A stretch of DNA of 64,000 nt. Origin: Thozetella sp. PMI_491 (taxonomy: Eukaryota; Ascomycota; Sordariomycetes; Chaetosphaeriales; Chaetosphaeriaceae). The notes under the pieces are model-generated. The model was not told the DNA's origin. It made no database searches and saw only the letters and a list, made by a program, of their open reading frames with translations. Position numbers and translations under genes: made by a program. The stretch lies in assembly GCA_021432635.1 (NCBI GenBank), contig MU270122.1:3962-67961 (forward strand), written 5' to 3'. Each line of letters opens with the position of its first letter. Position 1 is the first letter of the stretch. Below are positions 22,854 to 33,363 of the stretch, piece after piece.

Positions 22854-24571
22854 TCAGACGAAAGCATCGCTCCACGCCGGGCTCGCCTGGTTGGCCGCCG
22901 GACTCGACCTTCCTCGCGATTGCATCCTCGTCGCGATGGAATTGATCCATGCCTCCTCGCGCTCGCGCTCTTCGCTAGCTTCGTCTGACCAGAACCTTCG
23001 CAGCACGCTGAGCGCCGACATGATGATGCCCGGCGCCGCGAGCCGCATCTGCGGCTGGAAGAAGTACTCGGCCGAGAGGTAGATGTGCTGCGCCACGGTC
23101 CGTGGCCAGTCCTTCCGGTATTCCAACGGAGGGAGTTGGCACAGCTCGAAATGGAGAAGACAAGACGCGGGGCCGGGCCGGGCGCTATCGGGGCACGCGC
23201 ACGCGACCTCCTCCAGACTGCTGGCAGAGCGATCCGAGACTAAGGCTTCCAGGGCCTGGTGCGCCTTGATGAGCTGGTGGGCTACGGCGATCCGGAACGT
23301 CCAATACATGACTAGGCTGTGGCCAATGATGAAACTTGGGAATTCATAATCAACAGGGAACAGCCTGATATGCTGACTGGCGGCCGGGCCGGTCCCGGGA
23401 CTGGCCTGTTCCTTCGCCGGGACCGGCCAGTATAGCGGTCCGGAGTTCTCGGCCGCAAGTCCTCCCAGCCAAATCGTAAGCAACCCATCGAAGCGCCAGC
23501 ACGCCCGGACGCACCGGAGCATACTGCTCAGCCTCTGTTCGAGACTCCCGCCAGCCACTAGAGCCGCATCCCACCGGTAGAGAGTTGGAGCCTGTAGGAT
23601 GATGTCAACTATCTTGTCATACGAGTCTTTGGGCGGCCGCGAAGACCATGGGATCTCGAGCCAGTCTCCCTCCGCGAGGAAACTCGACGTCTTGCGACGC
23701 AGTCCCCAGGACGCCTGCTCCCCCGTGTTAGCGATCCGAGATACCACGATGCGGTCGGGAGAGGCGCACGCTCTGCAGCCGAATCGTCTGGAAGACTGCA
23801 TACCCCAGGCCGGAGCCGTTTGCGGCGGCGCCGCGCCGGCGTAGGAGCTCCATAGTGCCGCTATAGTGAACCAGATACTCTTTGGGGCGCCGGAAATGGT
23901 GGCCCCAAAACTCATACATAGTCAGCGCGACGCAGGTCGCCAGTGTCTGGTCTTGCGAACGCAGGGTGGGGTGGGCAATCGCCTTTTGCAGCTCGCGCAC
24001 GGTCCGTTGGTAGAAGTGCAGGCTCTTCTGCCGCATGGCTTGGTTTCCATCTCGGACGGCCAGCCGCGCGGTGCAGGTGGCCAAGATGATGAACTCTAGG
24101 CAGGGTGAGAGGCTGGTTATGTTGGGGACCTGGAGGAGCCAGTACCGCTCGGGGTTTGCGAGGGTCGCGACCTCGCCCGGGATGTGTTCCAGGATGTAGA
24201 TGCTAAGCAGCTGCTGTCGGAAGGCATGGCGAGGGGACACGGCTTGCGGGATGCTAGCCGGCGGCCTTGCGCGTGGCGCCACGAGGCTCTGGCGCCGGGC
24301 AGGGATGAAGGCCGCCGTTTGTTGAATCCCGGCCGTCCGCACGGTGGCGGCACGGCGCTACCCTGATAACCACGGCACCAACGGTTCGAGTTGGCGCATG
24401 TACGGCAGGTCGGCTGCTCGCCGCTGCACTATAGAGTTGTAAGTGCGCCGTAGACCGAGGACCCGCTGCGATGCGGACGGGGCGCCGTGAACTTACCCTC
24501 ACCTTTCTCTCCTTGCAGTTTCAACAAGGGATGCGCTTCAGGGGTCTTATCCTGGCGGCAGCAAACGCCAT
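22854..24571 (-). pseudogene. broken Zn2Cys6 transcription factor (fungal-specific TF domain)
   Basis: The N-terminal exon 24571-24497 starts at an ATG and reads towards a zinc cluster, but codon 17 (24523-24521) is TGA where family members commonly have Trp between the first two cysteines. After a GTAAGT...TATAG intron (24429-24496) the rest of the cluster follows from 24428: CSGEQPTCRTCANSNRWCRGY, with perfect cysteine spacing. The regulatory domain then continues in a different frame (about 24342-23760; YEFWGHHFRRPKEYLVHY and a GTMELLRRRGA segment). It shifts again near 23750 to the frame that ends at 22854 (FLAEGDWLEIPWSSRPP, then DKIVDIILQAP). I could not find a good intron at either frame change. 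Domain order and length otherwise match a full-size regulator of the PF11951-like class. The lesions indicate a recent pseudogene or sequencing errors; if they are errors, this is an ordinary regulator gene. Confidence 0.72.
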
Positions 24572-25327
24572 CTCCCTGCTAGGGGCGTCGCTAGGATGTG
24601 GCTGGCCGCCGGCTTGGCGGTGTCAAAACGTTGTCGGCTAACGAGGTGGACTTGCGGGAGTCAATACGAAGTATACGGCGAGGCGGGCGATGGGGCCCAC
24701 GGCTCCCACTGACTACGGAGCAACACGCTTGGCTTAGCTGACATCGCAGGCACGAAAGCACTGCTCTCACCCGTCATGCGCTGCCTGTCCTTTGCTCTGG
24801 ACCGTGCGGATTTGGAAGGCGGGGGGTGTAAGCAAACAGCCATTCGGGCGCAAGTTGGTCCGAAGCTCGCCTGTAGCGACACTCAGAAGCTTTGGCCTTG
24901 TCTCACCTTGACCAAAAGGAAGGTCTTGTCTTGACCGAGGGAGGTATAGGCATCATAATGGGGAATCTCTTTCCTAAGGTTTGCTAAAAGATAGCACAAT
25001 ACACCCGCTCCAGGGCGAAAAATACGCTCGGCTGTCCATCTTGGCCCTACCTGGCTGTAACACAAATGTCTACCTCGACAGTCCCAACAAGATGCGTCTT
25101 GTATTCCTATAAATCCGCCGTGTTGTATAGAACCTTGTCGCCGTCTCTGTCCCTCTAGAGCCCTAGACCCTGTCCCCAACCTTGCCGGTATCCATTCACC
25201 ACCCGGCCAGCACGCCTATTCGGCCGATTCCCTATGCAAACAGAAACTCCAATCCTTAAAAGAGTAGAGACATCCAACCCCACCCGCCAGCACCTACTAG
25301 CCCACTCACTGTACCGACCAAGGCCGC
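24572..25327. other. intergenic region, no gene seen
   Basis: About 750 bases that should hold the upstream region of the broken regulator and the 3' end of the acyltransferase gene. Only short frames are present. Confidence 0.45.
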
Positions 25328-26793
25328 TTAGGACCGTGAAAACAGTCGCACAAAGCTCGTCCAGATCCTCAGCAGAAAATTGAGGAGAAACGCAGCCAAT
25401 CCGGCGGGGACAAAGACCTGGAGAATCTCGTACCAGTGAGCAGTCCGCACTTCTGTCTCGATGAAGCCGTCGTCCGAACGCTTCTTGTCCACGGTGGCCG
25501 GAGTAGCCGGGAAACGGCCTGTGGACGTGTACTGCTCCATGAAGTCGTCTTTCTCGTACCACCGCTCGCGCAGCCAGACCTCAAACTCGGCAGCGTCGCT
25601 CAGCGGAATGTCGTCGATGCGGAACCGGCGCCAGTGGAAGTTGACCGACTTGGGGGGGCGACCCCCGAAGTAGGTGCTTACCAGGCCGAAGTAGTCTTCG
25701 CCGAACCTTCCGCGACTATAACAGGGGTTAGACGATTCTACGGAGGCACTCTAGGCAGAAGGGAGACTTACGGGATACCCTCGTACGCAACAGTGCAGTC
25801 GTATATGTAGTCAACCGTGCCCTTCAGCTCTTGGAGGCAAAAGAAGAGCCCCGTGCTTCGTGGGAGCAGCAGATGCTGCATGTCCTTGACGCCAATCTTC
25901 TCTGCCCACTTGGCCGACTTGACCCTCCCGTTCCCGGACGCGTTGGTGCCTTCTGGGAACAAGAGCAGCCACATGGGGTCGAAATACTTCTTGCCTTGGG
26001 GAGATGTGTGCTGGCTCCGCAGCTTCCCGAGCCGATGAGCCATGCGGGGCTGGTCTACGGCCATCTTTCGCGACATGAAGATAAAGCCGAAAAACATCAT
26101 GCCCGGCCCGATAATGGGTACGTATTTGAGCGATTCCTTCAGGATGATGAAGAGATGGCCATGCATCTGTGGGTCGTTGGCGTAGCCCACCCACCAGAGG
26201 TAAAGCCAGTCCGTGTAGATCTGCGTGCCAGGGTAAGCTCAAGAAGGGAGTCCAGACATCTCCGCAACCGTGAACAAACCTGGTGGTTGGCGATCATAAC
26301 CATGCGCTCTGGGAACCCAAACTCCACCAGCCCGTCCGGCCTCTTCTTGATCTGATCCGCTACCGAGGCATCCCCGCTGATGCGTACCGTGGTGGGGCTC
26401 CACCAATGTGTCATGGTTGTGACCACGAGGCCAAAGAGCTGCTTGGTCACCGCCATGTAAGAGTAGTAGAAGTCGCGGTTAATCCAGTACAGCGGCACGC
26501 CCGCGAATTGGGCAATATGAATGCTAGAGTGCCTTGTATCAGCCCACCAGCTCTGGCTAGGACGAGAAGGAAAAGGGCTCGGAAGCGTACGCTGCTAAGG
26601 AGGAGAAAAAATAAACCGCAAAAAGGGCGCCCCTGGCTATTTGCATCAGCCGGCCATGGCCCTCTTTTCCCGAGGGGTGTTCGCCATCGGCCAGGCTAAC
26701 GGCGTCGGGGCCGGTGCCCAGCTTGATGCTGGGTGTCCAGATCTCGCCCTCCTCTTTTTGGCCGGCCGCCCGTTGGCGGAGCTCGGAAGCCAT
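25328..26793 (-). CDS. lysophospholipid acyltransferase (LPLAT family, LCLAT1/CST26-like)
   Basis: This family transfers an acyl group from acyl-CoA to a lysophospholipid, for example lysophosphatidylinositol or lysocardiolipin, in the ER membrane. Four exons, 26793-26591, 26523-26280, 26220-25772 and 25715-25328, give 427 residues. The intron between exons 2 and 3 interrupts the first catalytic motif and splices it to NHQIYTDW, which holds the HX4D pair His148 and Asp153. The second motif, LLLFPEGTNAS, includes Glu239. Hydrophobic segments lie at about residues 50-70, in the GPGMMFFGFIFM stretch near 188-198, and near the C-terminus in the segment QVFVPAGLAAFLLNFLLRIW. This arrangement is typical of the eukaryotic acyl-CoA:lysocardiolipin-type clade rather than the short bacterial PlsC type. 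It is divergent from the NADH kinase gene, with starts about 1 kb apart. The precise acyl acceptor cannot be told from sequence. Confidence 0.88.
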
Positions 26794-27797
26794 GATGGGC
26801 GCACAAAGTACGGACGCTTAAACAAGACACCGAAGGATATAGCGAAGCGGGGCACGTCGGGAGGGCGTCGATTGCGGGGGATATTGGTCCGACCACGAGG
26901 GGCTCGCGGGGACGGCCGACTACGGAGGTTCGGAGCGTCCTGCAAGCGCTGGGACAGACGAGCCGGCGCGACGAGGCTGCTCTCGTGATGGGATCGGCAC
27001 CGTGCAGCCGGAGGAGCAGCGAAGGTTGTTCGCGGCAGGATGGGACTAGCGAAGGCAGGTGGAGGGGTAACGGCGCAGGTCTCGGGAAGAAGATGTCAGT
27101 ACGACGCGGGCGGGGGCGACATCATATTTGCTGACAGAGTTCGTAGGGCACAAAGAGGTAAGAGGCAAGAACCGACAGAGCGCTTCATCAACCCACGAAC
27201 GTTCCGCGGTTGTTGGTTTTAGGCTCGCAAAAGGCGGTCGAGCTTGGGATGGGTGGCCTAAGCATGACCCAATCCCGAGCACATGACGGCAGGCAGGAGC
27301 ACCTCGAGGCTCAGCCTCGAGACCCCAGGCTCGGAAGGACCGGTAGTTGCTAGCAGGCCGGCGCGCCTATTGGATGCCTGAGCCTCGGGCGACCCCGCGA
27401 TGGCCCCAGCTCTGTAGGCCTGGAAGCACCCCTGGGGAATTGCAAGAGGCCGAGCCCCGACGCTAGGGAGCTTGGGCCATCGCACATCATAGCGCGGGAG
27501 ATAGGGAAAAAAAGCGAGCGCCCATTGGCTGGGATTCATGAGTCTCCTCCCAGGATATCGTCGGCTCTTTTTTTTTTTGGAGCCTCAGGTTTTTGCCTTT
27601 TCTTCAACCACGAGCGAACGAGCCAACTAGCCGAGCACGACGTATAGTCCCCAGGAGCCCCCAAACAACACGCCTAAGCATCCCAAGCCGCCTCATGGAG
27701 GCATAGACGCCAGCACCGCGGCACTCGCCCACTCGTGGCCACCCGTCTCGCGTCAAGAGAATGTCGACGCTGCATTCTGGAGCTTGGTCGTGTCGGC
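26794..27797. other. divergent promoter region of the acyltransferase and NADH kinase genes
   Basis: About 1 kb with no supported gene. A T-run of 11 lies at 27568-27578, about 220 bases before the kinase start, and a pyrimidine-rich stretch follows; such tracts are common in fungal promoters. Confidence 0.45.
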
Positions 27798-29288
27798 ATG
27801 GGACACCAGACTGCGCTGGCCTTGAGAGCCGCGTCGATGACGAAAATGACCCTTAGACTGGCCCCGCGCCACTGGGCCGCGGCGCCGGGGAGGCACTGCG
27901 GATCGGCGCGGTCCTTCGCCGCCTCCTCGAGACGCCGGGAGATCCTCAGCTTCGAGGCCCTCCCGGAGCGCGTTGTCCCGCACTACGAACCAACCCCGAC
28001 CTCCTCCCTGCTCTCGCTGCACTGGCCGCAGCCGCCGCGCAACATACTGCTCATGCCCAAGCTGCACGCGCCGCAGGTCGTGGTATCGGCCGTCGAGTTC
28101 GCCAAGCACATACATAGCAACTACCCTGACCTGAACATCATCTTTGAGCCGCACATCTCGGAAATGGTGCACGAGAAGCTGCCATTTCCCATATACTCGG
28201 CCCCGTCCGGCGAGCAGGGCACGCAATACAGAAATAAAGTGGACCTGGTGACGACGATGGGCGGCGACGGGACCATCCTGCGGGCCGCGAGCCTGTTCTC
28301 CATGGAGGCCATCGTACCGCCCATCTTGTCCTTTAGCATGGGCACCCTGGGCTTCCTGGGCGAGTGGAAATTCGACGAGCACAAGAGGGCGTGGCGGGAA
28401 GTGTATATGAGCGGCAGCGGAGTGCCCGTGGAGGACCTGGGGGCGCCGCACACCCAAGTATCCAACGGTCGCGGCGACGCGCGGGCAGAGGACCGAGAGC
28501 TGCAGGCCGGATGGGACAGCGTGCGGGGAAACGGAAAGAGCATGGGCGTCGGCCGAACCTCCAAGATCCTGCTACGCAACCGGCTGCGGGTTGGCATCTA
28601 CGACAGCCACGGCAACAACATCAACGAGCGGCTCATCCCCACCTCGACGGCCGAGCCGGAGCTGCAGATCCCCCCGTCGGGCGAGGAGCTCGCCGAAGCA
28701 TCGCTCGCGAGCCCCACGGCGCCACGCGCAGAGAACACGCCGCATCTCCATGCCATCAACGAGGTGTCGATCGATCGCGGAGTGCACCCGCACCTAGCCA
28801 TCATTGACATCTACGTCAACAACCACTTCCTGACCGAGGCGGTGGCGGACGGCATCCTCATCAGCACGCCGACGGGCTCGACGGCCTACTCGCTCAGCGC
28901 AGGCGGGTCGATCATCCACCCGCTCGTCAAGTCGCTGCTGATCACGCCCATCAGCCCGCGCAGCCTCAGCTTCCGGCCGCTGGTGCTGCCCCTCAACACG
29001 AAGGTGGTGCTGAAGCTCAGCAAGCGCAACCGTGGGCGCGAGCTGCCTGTCAGCATCGACGGGAAGCGGCGCGTTGGCGTCAGCATCGGCATGGAGGTGC
29101 GAGTCGAGGGGGAGAAGCTGCAAAAGACGGAGCATGGGTGGCGGGGTGGCGTCCCGTGCGTCATCAGGGCGTCTACGAGAGGAGGAGAGGCAGGAGGGAT
29201 CGCCGAGGACGACGACTCATGGGTCGGGGGCCTGAACAGCTTGCTGAAGTTCAATTACCCATTCGGCGAGCCGGGGGACATTCACTAG
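27798..29288 (+). CDS. POS5: mitochondrial NADH kinase (POS5-type NAD kinase)
   Basis: NAD kinases make NADP(H) by ATP-dependent phosphorylation; the POS5 branch prefers NADH and supplies NADPH in the mitochondrial matrix. The gene is a single exon. From the ATG at 27798 it encodes 496 residues; in-frame ATGs at 27837 and 27846 are good alternatives. The first ~50 residues are rich in Arg, Ala and Ser and nearly free of acids, as expected of a mitochondrial presequence. The POS5-like N-terminal segment (LPERVVPHYEPTPTSS, then PPRNILLMPK) follows. The catalytic core has the GGDGT motif at residues 155-159, the NE motif at 321-322 (HAINEVSIDRG) and the nucleotide-binding stretch DGILISTPTGSTAYSLSAGG at about 350-370. 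A low-complexity insert of about 50 residues lies between these motifs (about residues 215-315). It is headed away from the acyltransferase gene. Confidence 0.9.
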   Translation: MGHQTALALRAASMTKMTLRLAPRHWAAAPGRHCGSARSFAASSRRREILSFEALPERVVPHYEPTPTSSLLSLHWPQPPRNILLMPKLHAPQVVVSAVEFAKHIHSNYPDLNIIFEPHISEMVHEKLPFPIYSAPSGEQGTQYRNKVDLVTTMGGDGTILRAASLFSMEAIVPPILSFSMGTLGFLGEWKFDEHKRAWREVYMSGSGVPVEDLGAPHTQVSNGRGDARAEDRELQAGWDSVRGNGKSMGVGRTSKILLRNRLRVGIYDSHGNNINERLIPTSTAEPELQIPPSGEELAEASLASPTAPRAENTPHLHAINEVSIDRGVHPHLAIIDIYVNNHFLTEAVADGILISTPTGSTAYSLSAGGSIIHPLVKSLLITPISPRSLSFRPLVLPLNTKVVLKLSKRNRGRELPVSIDGKRRVGVSIGMEVRVEGEKLQKTEHGWRGGVPCVIRASTRGGEAGGIAEDDDSWVGGLNSLLKFNYPFGEPGDIH

Positions 29289-29347
29289 GTCGGGGGCCGA
29301 GGCCCGTCTACGGGAGTTCAATTGCCCATTTTGTCGCGCCAAGTAGC

Positions 29348-29387
29348 ATCGACTGGGATCGACTGGGATCGACTGGGATCGACTAGG
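29348..29387 (+). repeat. 10-bp tandem repeat, four copies
   Basis: The unit is ATCGACTGGG: three exact copies and a fourth with one change, starting 60 bases after the kinase stop codon. It may lie in the transcript's 3' end. Confidence 0.85.
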
Positions 29388-29568
29388 GTCGAGGGATTAA
29401 GAGAGCGGAGTATAAGCAACCGTCCAGGCTGGGAAGACTGCCAGAGCATCTGCATTGAGCGGTTGATACCCATGAATATACGGGGATCGCGCATCCCGGA
29501 CTGCTGCCAAAAGTGCTGTTCCGAGCATGTTCTTGTCTATCTCACCGGCGCTAGACCGCACCCAGGAG

Positions 29569-29632
29569 GGTGTGGAGGGTGCCACTGGGGTCTCAATGGG
29601 TGCCACACTGGGTGCCACTGGCGCTGGTGGTC
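29569..29632 (+). repeat. imperfect GGGTGCCACTGG repeats
   Basis: Several partly diverged copies of a GGTGCCAC-containing unit follow one another, a small degenerate minisatellite. Confidence 0.55.
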
Positions 29633-30060
29633 CCGTGGGGTCCGTTTTGACTAACCAAGTCTAACCCAAAGGCTCCCCCCCGTCTTAGCGGGCGAGGCGG
29701 GGAGGCAGGAAGGGCACGCTGGCGTTGGGTGCAAGGCTGCTAACGCGATATCGAGCCGGTGATGTGCCCTAGCTCGGACAAAGCCCCTTTTGGAACAGAG
29801 TCTTTCCTCGTACAGTATTACTCGCAGCCCCAAGCGCGCGCCGTCAAGAGTAATCCACCGCGTGCATCCGGGCGGTTTCCCCGGAATGGGCCAGTAGAAA
29901 AATACAGCTTCCTCGAGTGGCACCCGTCTCCATCACAATGGCCCTCAGACAGGGTGGTCTATGCTGTTGGTTCGCACCCCCGGGGGGGGAGGGGAGGCAT
30001 GCAGGTGGGGAACGACGCACACGACGAGCAAGAGAGAAAAGCGCCATGTGCTCAGGCGGG

Positions 30061-30083
30061 CAGGGAGGCAGGCAGGCAGGCAA
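30061..30083 (+). repeat. GGCA microsatellite-like tract
   Basis: Short run of GGCA units within purine-rich DNA; no further meaning seen. Confidence 0.5.
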
Positions 30084-32015
30084 GGGAGGCAGGCGTGCAA
30101 GGAAGGAGACGGGCAGGCTGAACCTATCCCCCAACAGATTCGAGTCAGCACGCAGTTGCCGGCTGCAGTGAGAAGGACATAGCGAGCGGACAATAGAGCA
30201 GGCTCTCGCAACCGGACTGGCCCAACGCTCCCTACCTACCTTACCTAGCGTGCTTCTACTCCGTCAGTCCTCCCGGGTCTCGGGCTGACATAACTCGCCT
30301 CCCCTCCTCCTCTTCCTCCCCCCTCCCTTCCCTTTTATTCCCGCCTGGATTATGAGCTGCGATTATGAACACATATAATAAACTACCTCCCTAGCTCGCC
30401 TAGATCTTATGCCCACCCCACCCTTTGCTGAGAAATGCTCAAAAGGCGACCACGACCTAGCATGCGATTTGGCGTATCCTGGTTCCTGCTTTCTTCAAAT
30501 TCGATAGTCAGCCGGCTCGCAGCGAAGCCGGGGTGGGAGGTGAAGGGCGGTGGCTCGTCTTGTCGACCCAACGATAGCGTCCGGGTCCTTCGATTGTGAC
30601 CCGCACCAACTAGCTCTGGTTCTCTATGCGCCGACAGGAGACTAAAGATGCATAATGCCCAAAACAGTAGCCATAATCCCTCCATCATACGCTCCATCAG
30701 ACGCTAGATCGCGATGACAAGGTCTTCCAGTCCAGCGGCCTGCAGCTCTTAGCTCTGCCACTGCGGTCCCTCTCACCTCACACCACCTCACACGCCCCCA
30801 CCCCTCCCACCCCATCTGCCCCCTGTTGTGCAACGCCGGCCAGCCGAGGGCTCGCAACCGCAATCGTCCTCACCCTTTCAGAACCCAGCTGCATGAACTA
30901 CAACCAGCCGCCAGCTTCCTTGATCTTTTGGGTGCATCGAGGCTGCAGTCGTCAAGCAATCGGCGGGGCCAGTGTCCGCACCAAACTGCGAGCTCGAAAA
31001 GAACCGGCCCGAAATAGAGGGGAAATGTTACACATCACATTTGATTCGGCCGTCGATGGACCTCGAACGCCGCTCGAGGACTTCCTCGGGCGTCCGACGC
31101 TCTAGACCGTGCTAGCGAGAGGCCGCCAGCCAAGCCTGCACCTTCCAGACAGTCGGTAGAGGGCAAGGCTTGAGGCCCGCGGGCGCCAGCCCTGTCGGCC
31201 TTGATAGCCCTGTAGCCCCCTTATAGTTAGTCCCTGTAGGTCGGGCCTCTAGCCAAGCGGGACTACTTCCGGACACGCTTCCGGGCGGGTAGCCTCGCCG
31301 TTTTCTCCAGTCCAGCTAGCATCAGATTGTGCGGCCGACTCATGCTACTGTGGCCTGACTCTGTCAGATAGCGGAGCTGCGGTCCCCCGAATGTCGACTT
31401 CATGGACGACGCCCCGCCGCAATCGGCATCAGGTGCAGCCAGCCAGCCCCCCCCCATGATGACCGGGAACTTGGTTACATCGTCGCCTGAAAGAACCTCC
31501 GTCATCCCTCTGCCGGCAAGCGGTCAAAGGACAATGTCATGGCGCCACGCTCGAGCGATTGGTTACCAGTGTTAGATCGCATATTTCTGCCTTTGTGTCA
31601 CGATGCGATGCGGCTCTTTTCCAGTATGGACTCGGGGCATGGGCGTATGGTAGAGCACATGTTTCCCATTATAGTGGAGCTTGCGAGCAGCCACTCGATG
31701 GGGACGTCCGCTACTTGCCTGCCCAGCCGGACGCATAGTGGCGAGGAGATGCCCGCAACACGCACGTGGAAGCTTAGAGTAATCAGGAAACTAGGATCAG
31801 GGATGATGTATTAGGGAGGTAGGTATGTAGGTACCTTTTTGTCTACCTCAGACTCCTTCGGGGACCAAGAATGTGCTAATCATGCTCTCACCATAGTGCA
31901 TACACCCTCTTGCTCTCCTCGTGTACCAACAGGGAAAGCCGCATACGACAGGGGACCTAGAACCGGCTAATGCAGAGATATTATGCCCTCACTGAGGAGG
32001 GGTCGACGTGGCCTC

Positions 32016-33363
32016 TCAGGCGTCCTCATCTTCAATGGTGAATGAAGCAGACCCAACGGCGTACCGCGGCATCTTGTATTCTGCGGGTGGGACAATGGCG
32101 TAGATGCGCTGGCCCTTGGCCCGGGAAGTCTTGGCCTCGCCATCGATGCCGAAGGCTGCCTCCCAGGGAATGCGGAGGACAGGTGGGATCTCCCAGTCCT
32201 TGGTCGAGTCATGCAGCCAAAGGCGCACGAGGTGGCGGCTGCTCTCGCCATCAATGTAGTGGTCGCGGGCGTGAAGCATCGTCCAGTTGTTGATGAAGAG
32301 CATGTCGCCTACCTGCAGGTCGAGGCGCAGGCGATAAGTCTGAGCAACCTCGTTCAGCACCTGGAAAGCGTGACGCTGGGCGTCGTTGAGCCCAGGGATA
32401 GCGCCGTGGGCGCGGTTGTTGGCATGGTTGGCAAGGTGGCCGTCGTAGAGACCAAGGCGGCCGGGGTCGAGAGACATCATAATCTTGCCGTCCACTTCCT
32501 GCACCAGAGCGACCAGAATGTGGCGAGGAGGGTTTCCCGTGCTGTACACATTAGCATCTTGGACGACGCCTTTTGCAACCGAACATGCAAATGCGGAGGC
32601 ATTGGAGCAGCACAAAGGCGTGAGGACTTACATCTGGACAGGCCATTGAGGCTCCATGAGGGTCTTGGCGGCCTCGGGATACTCAGCCCGGATGTGTTCG
32701 AAAATGGTGGCGGCTGGAGCTAGGTATGTGTTGCCCCCAGCCTGGGCCAGCTGACGGACATGAAGAGCCAATACGGTTGCGCCCATATCGGTGTGGAAGG
32801 GCAGACCAGTGTTGGTGTGGATACCGTGGCGCTTCTCGGGGGCGATAGACCAGCGCTTCGAGTCGGTGACATGGGCTGCCATGAGATTAGCGGACTCGGG
32901 CGGGCATGTGAGACTCTAGGTAGGACTGCCATACTGAGCACGTTACCGAGCTTGTCTTGAACGCCACGGAGGTCGCCACCAACGTGACTGCTAATGCCGA
33001 GGAAGGCCAGCACGTTGTCTTCGTCCGAGAGATTCTTGGAGTCCAGTCCACGGACAACGCAAAATCCCTTGCCGTGGTACACCTCAGCGGAGGCTTGGGC
33101 GAGAGTCTTGCCCACGGTAGTAAGATTGAAGTTGGTGGCATCAACAGCGTCGCCGTCCTTGTCGAGAGCTGTGTAGGAAATGAAATCAGAGGCAGCTCCC
33201 TGGGATGGGGACAGGAGAGGAGGAGTGGCTAGGGCTCACCATTGAAGGCCTGGATGGCGCCCATGACCTCATCTGTGCCATTGGCACCAAGGTCCACGAC
33301 GTAGTCATCGGGGGTGATCTGGTCGGGGAGCCAGGCGGCCTTGGCCGTGATGCTGTAAGCCAT
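32016..33363 (-). CDS. TauD/TfdA-family Fe(II)/2-oxoglutarate dioxygenase
   Basis: These enzymes couple 2-oxoglutarate decarboxylation to hydroxylation of a substrate such as taurine, an alkylsulfonate or another small acid. Four exons, 33363-33240, 33168-32947, 32875-32632 and 32541-32016, give 371 residues; all three introns have GT-AG ends and matching phase. The iron triad is visible: His143 and Asp145 in LPFHTDMG, and the distal His287 in NNWTMLHARDHY. Arg299 and Arg303 downstream (SSRHLVRLWL) supply the 2-oxoglutarate carboxylate contact. The conserved GGNTYLAPA stretch and the GNPPRHIL region are as expected. There is no signal peptide, so it should be cytosolic. The third intron's acceptor (CAG at 32542-32544) gives QITGNPPRH, the most natural join. 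Fungal genomes carry many such paralogues; the substrate cannot be assigned here. Confidence 0.88.

Larger units (their letters stand above)
29289..32015. other. intergenic region of 2.7 kb with short tandem repeats
   Basis: No supported gene. Two small repeat arrays just after the kinase gene and a GGCA-rich tract near 30060 are the main features. CT-rich DNA occurs at about 30290-30340. Overlapping frames of 60-120 codons carry no motif. Confidence 0.45.

Noticed and set aside
27735-27797. Upstream extension of the NADH kinase frame
   Set aside because: It begins at GTG rather than ATG; the in-frame ATGs at 27798 or 27837 fit a mitochondrial presequence better.
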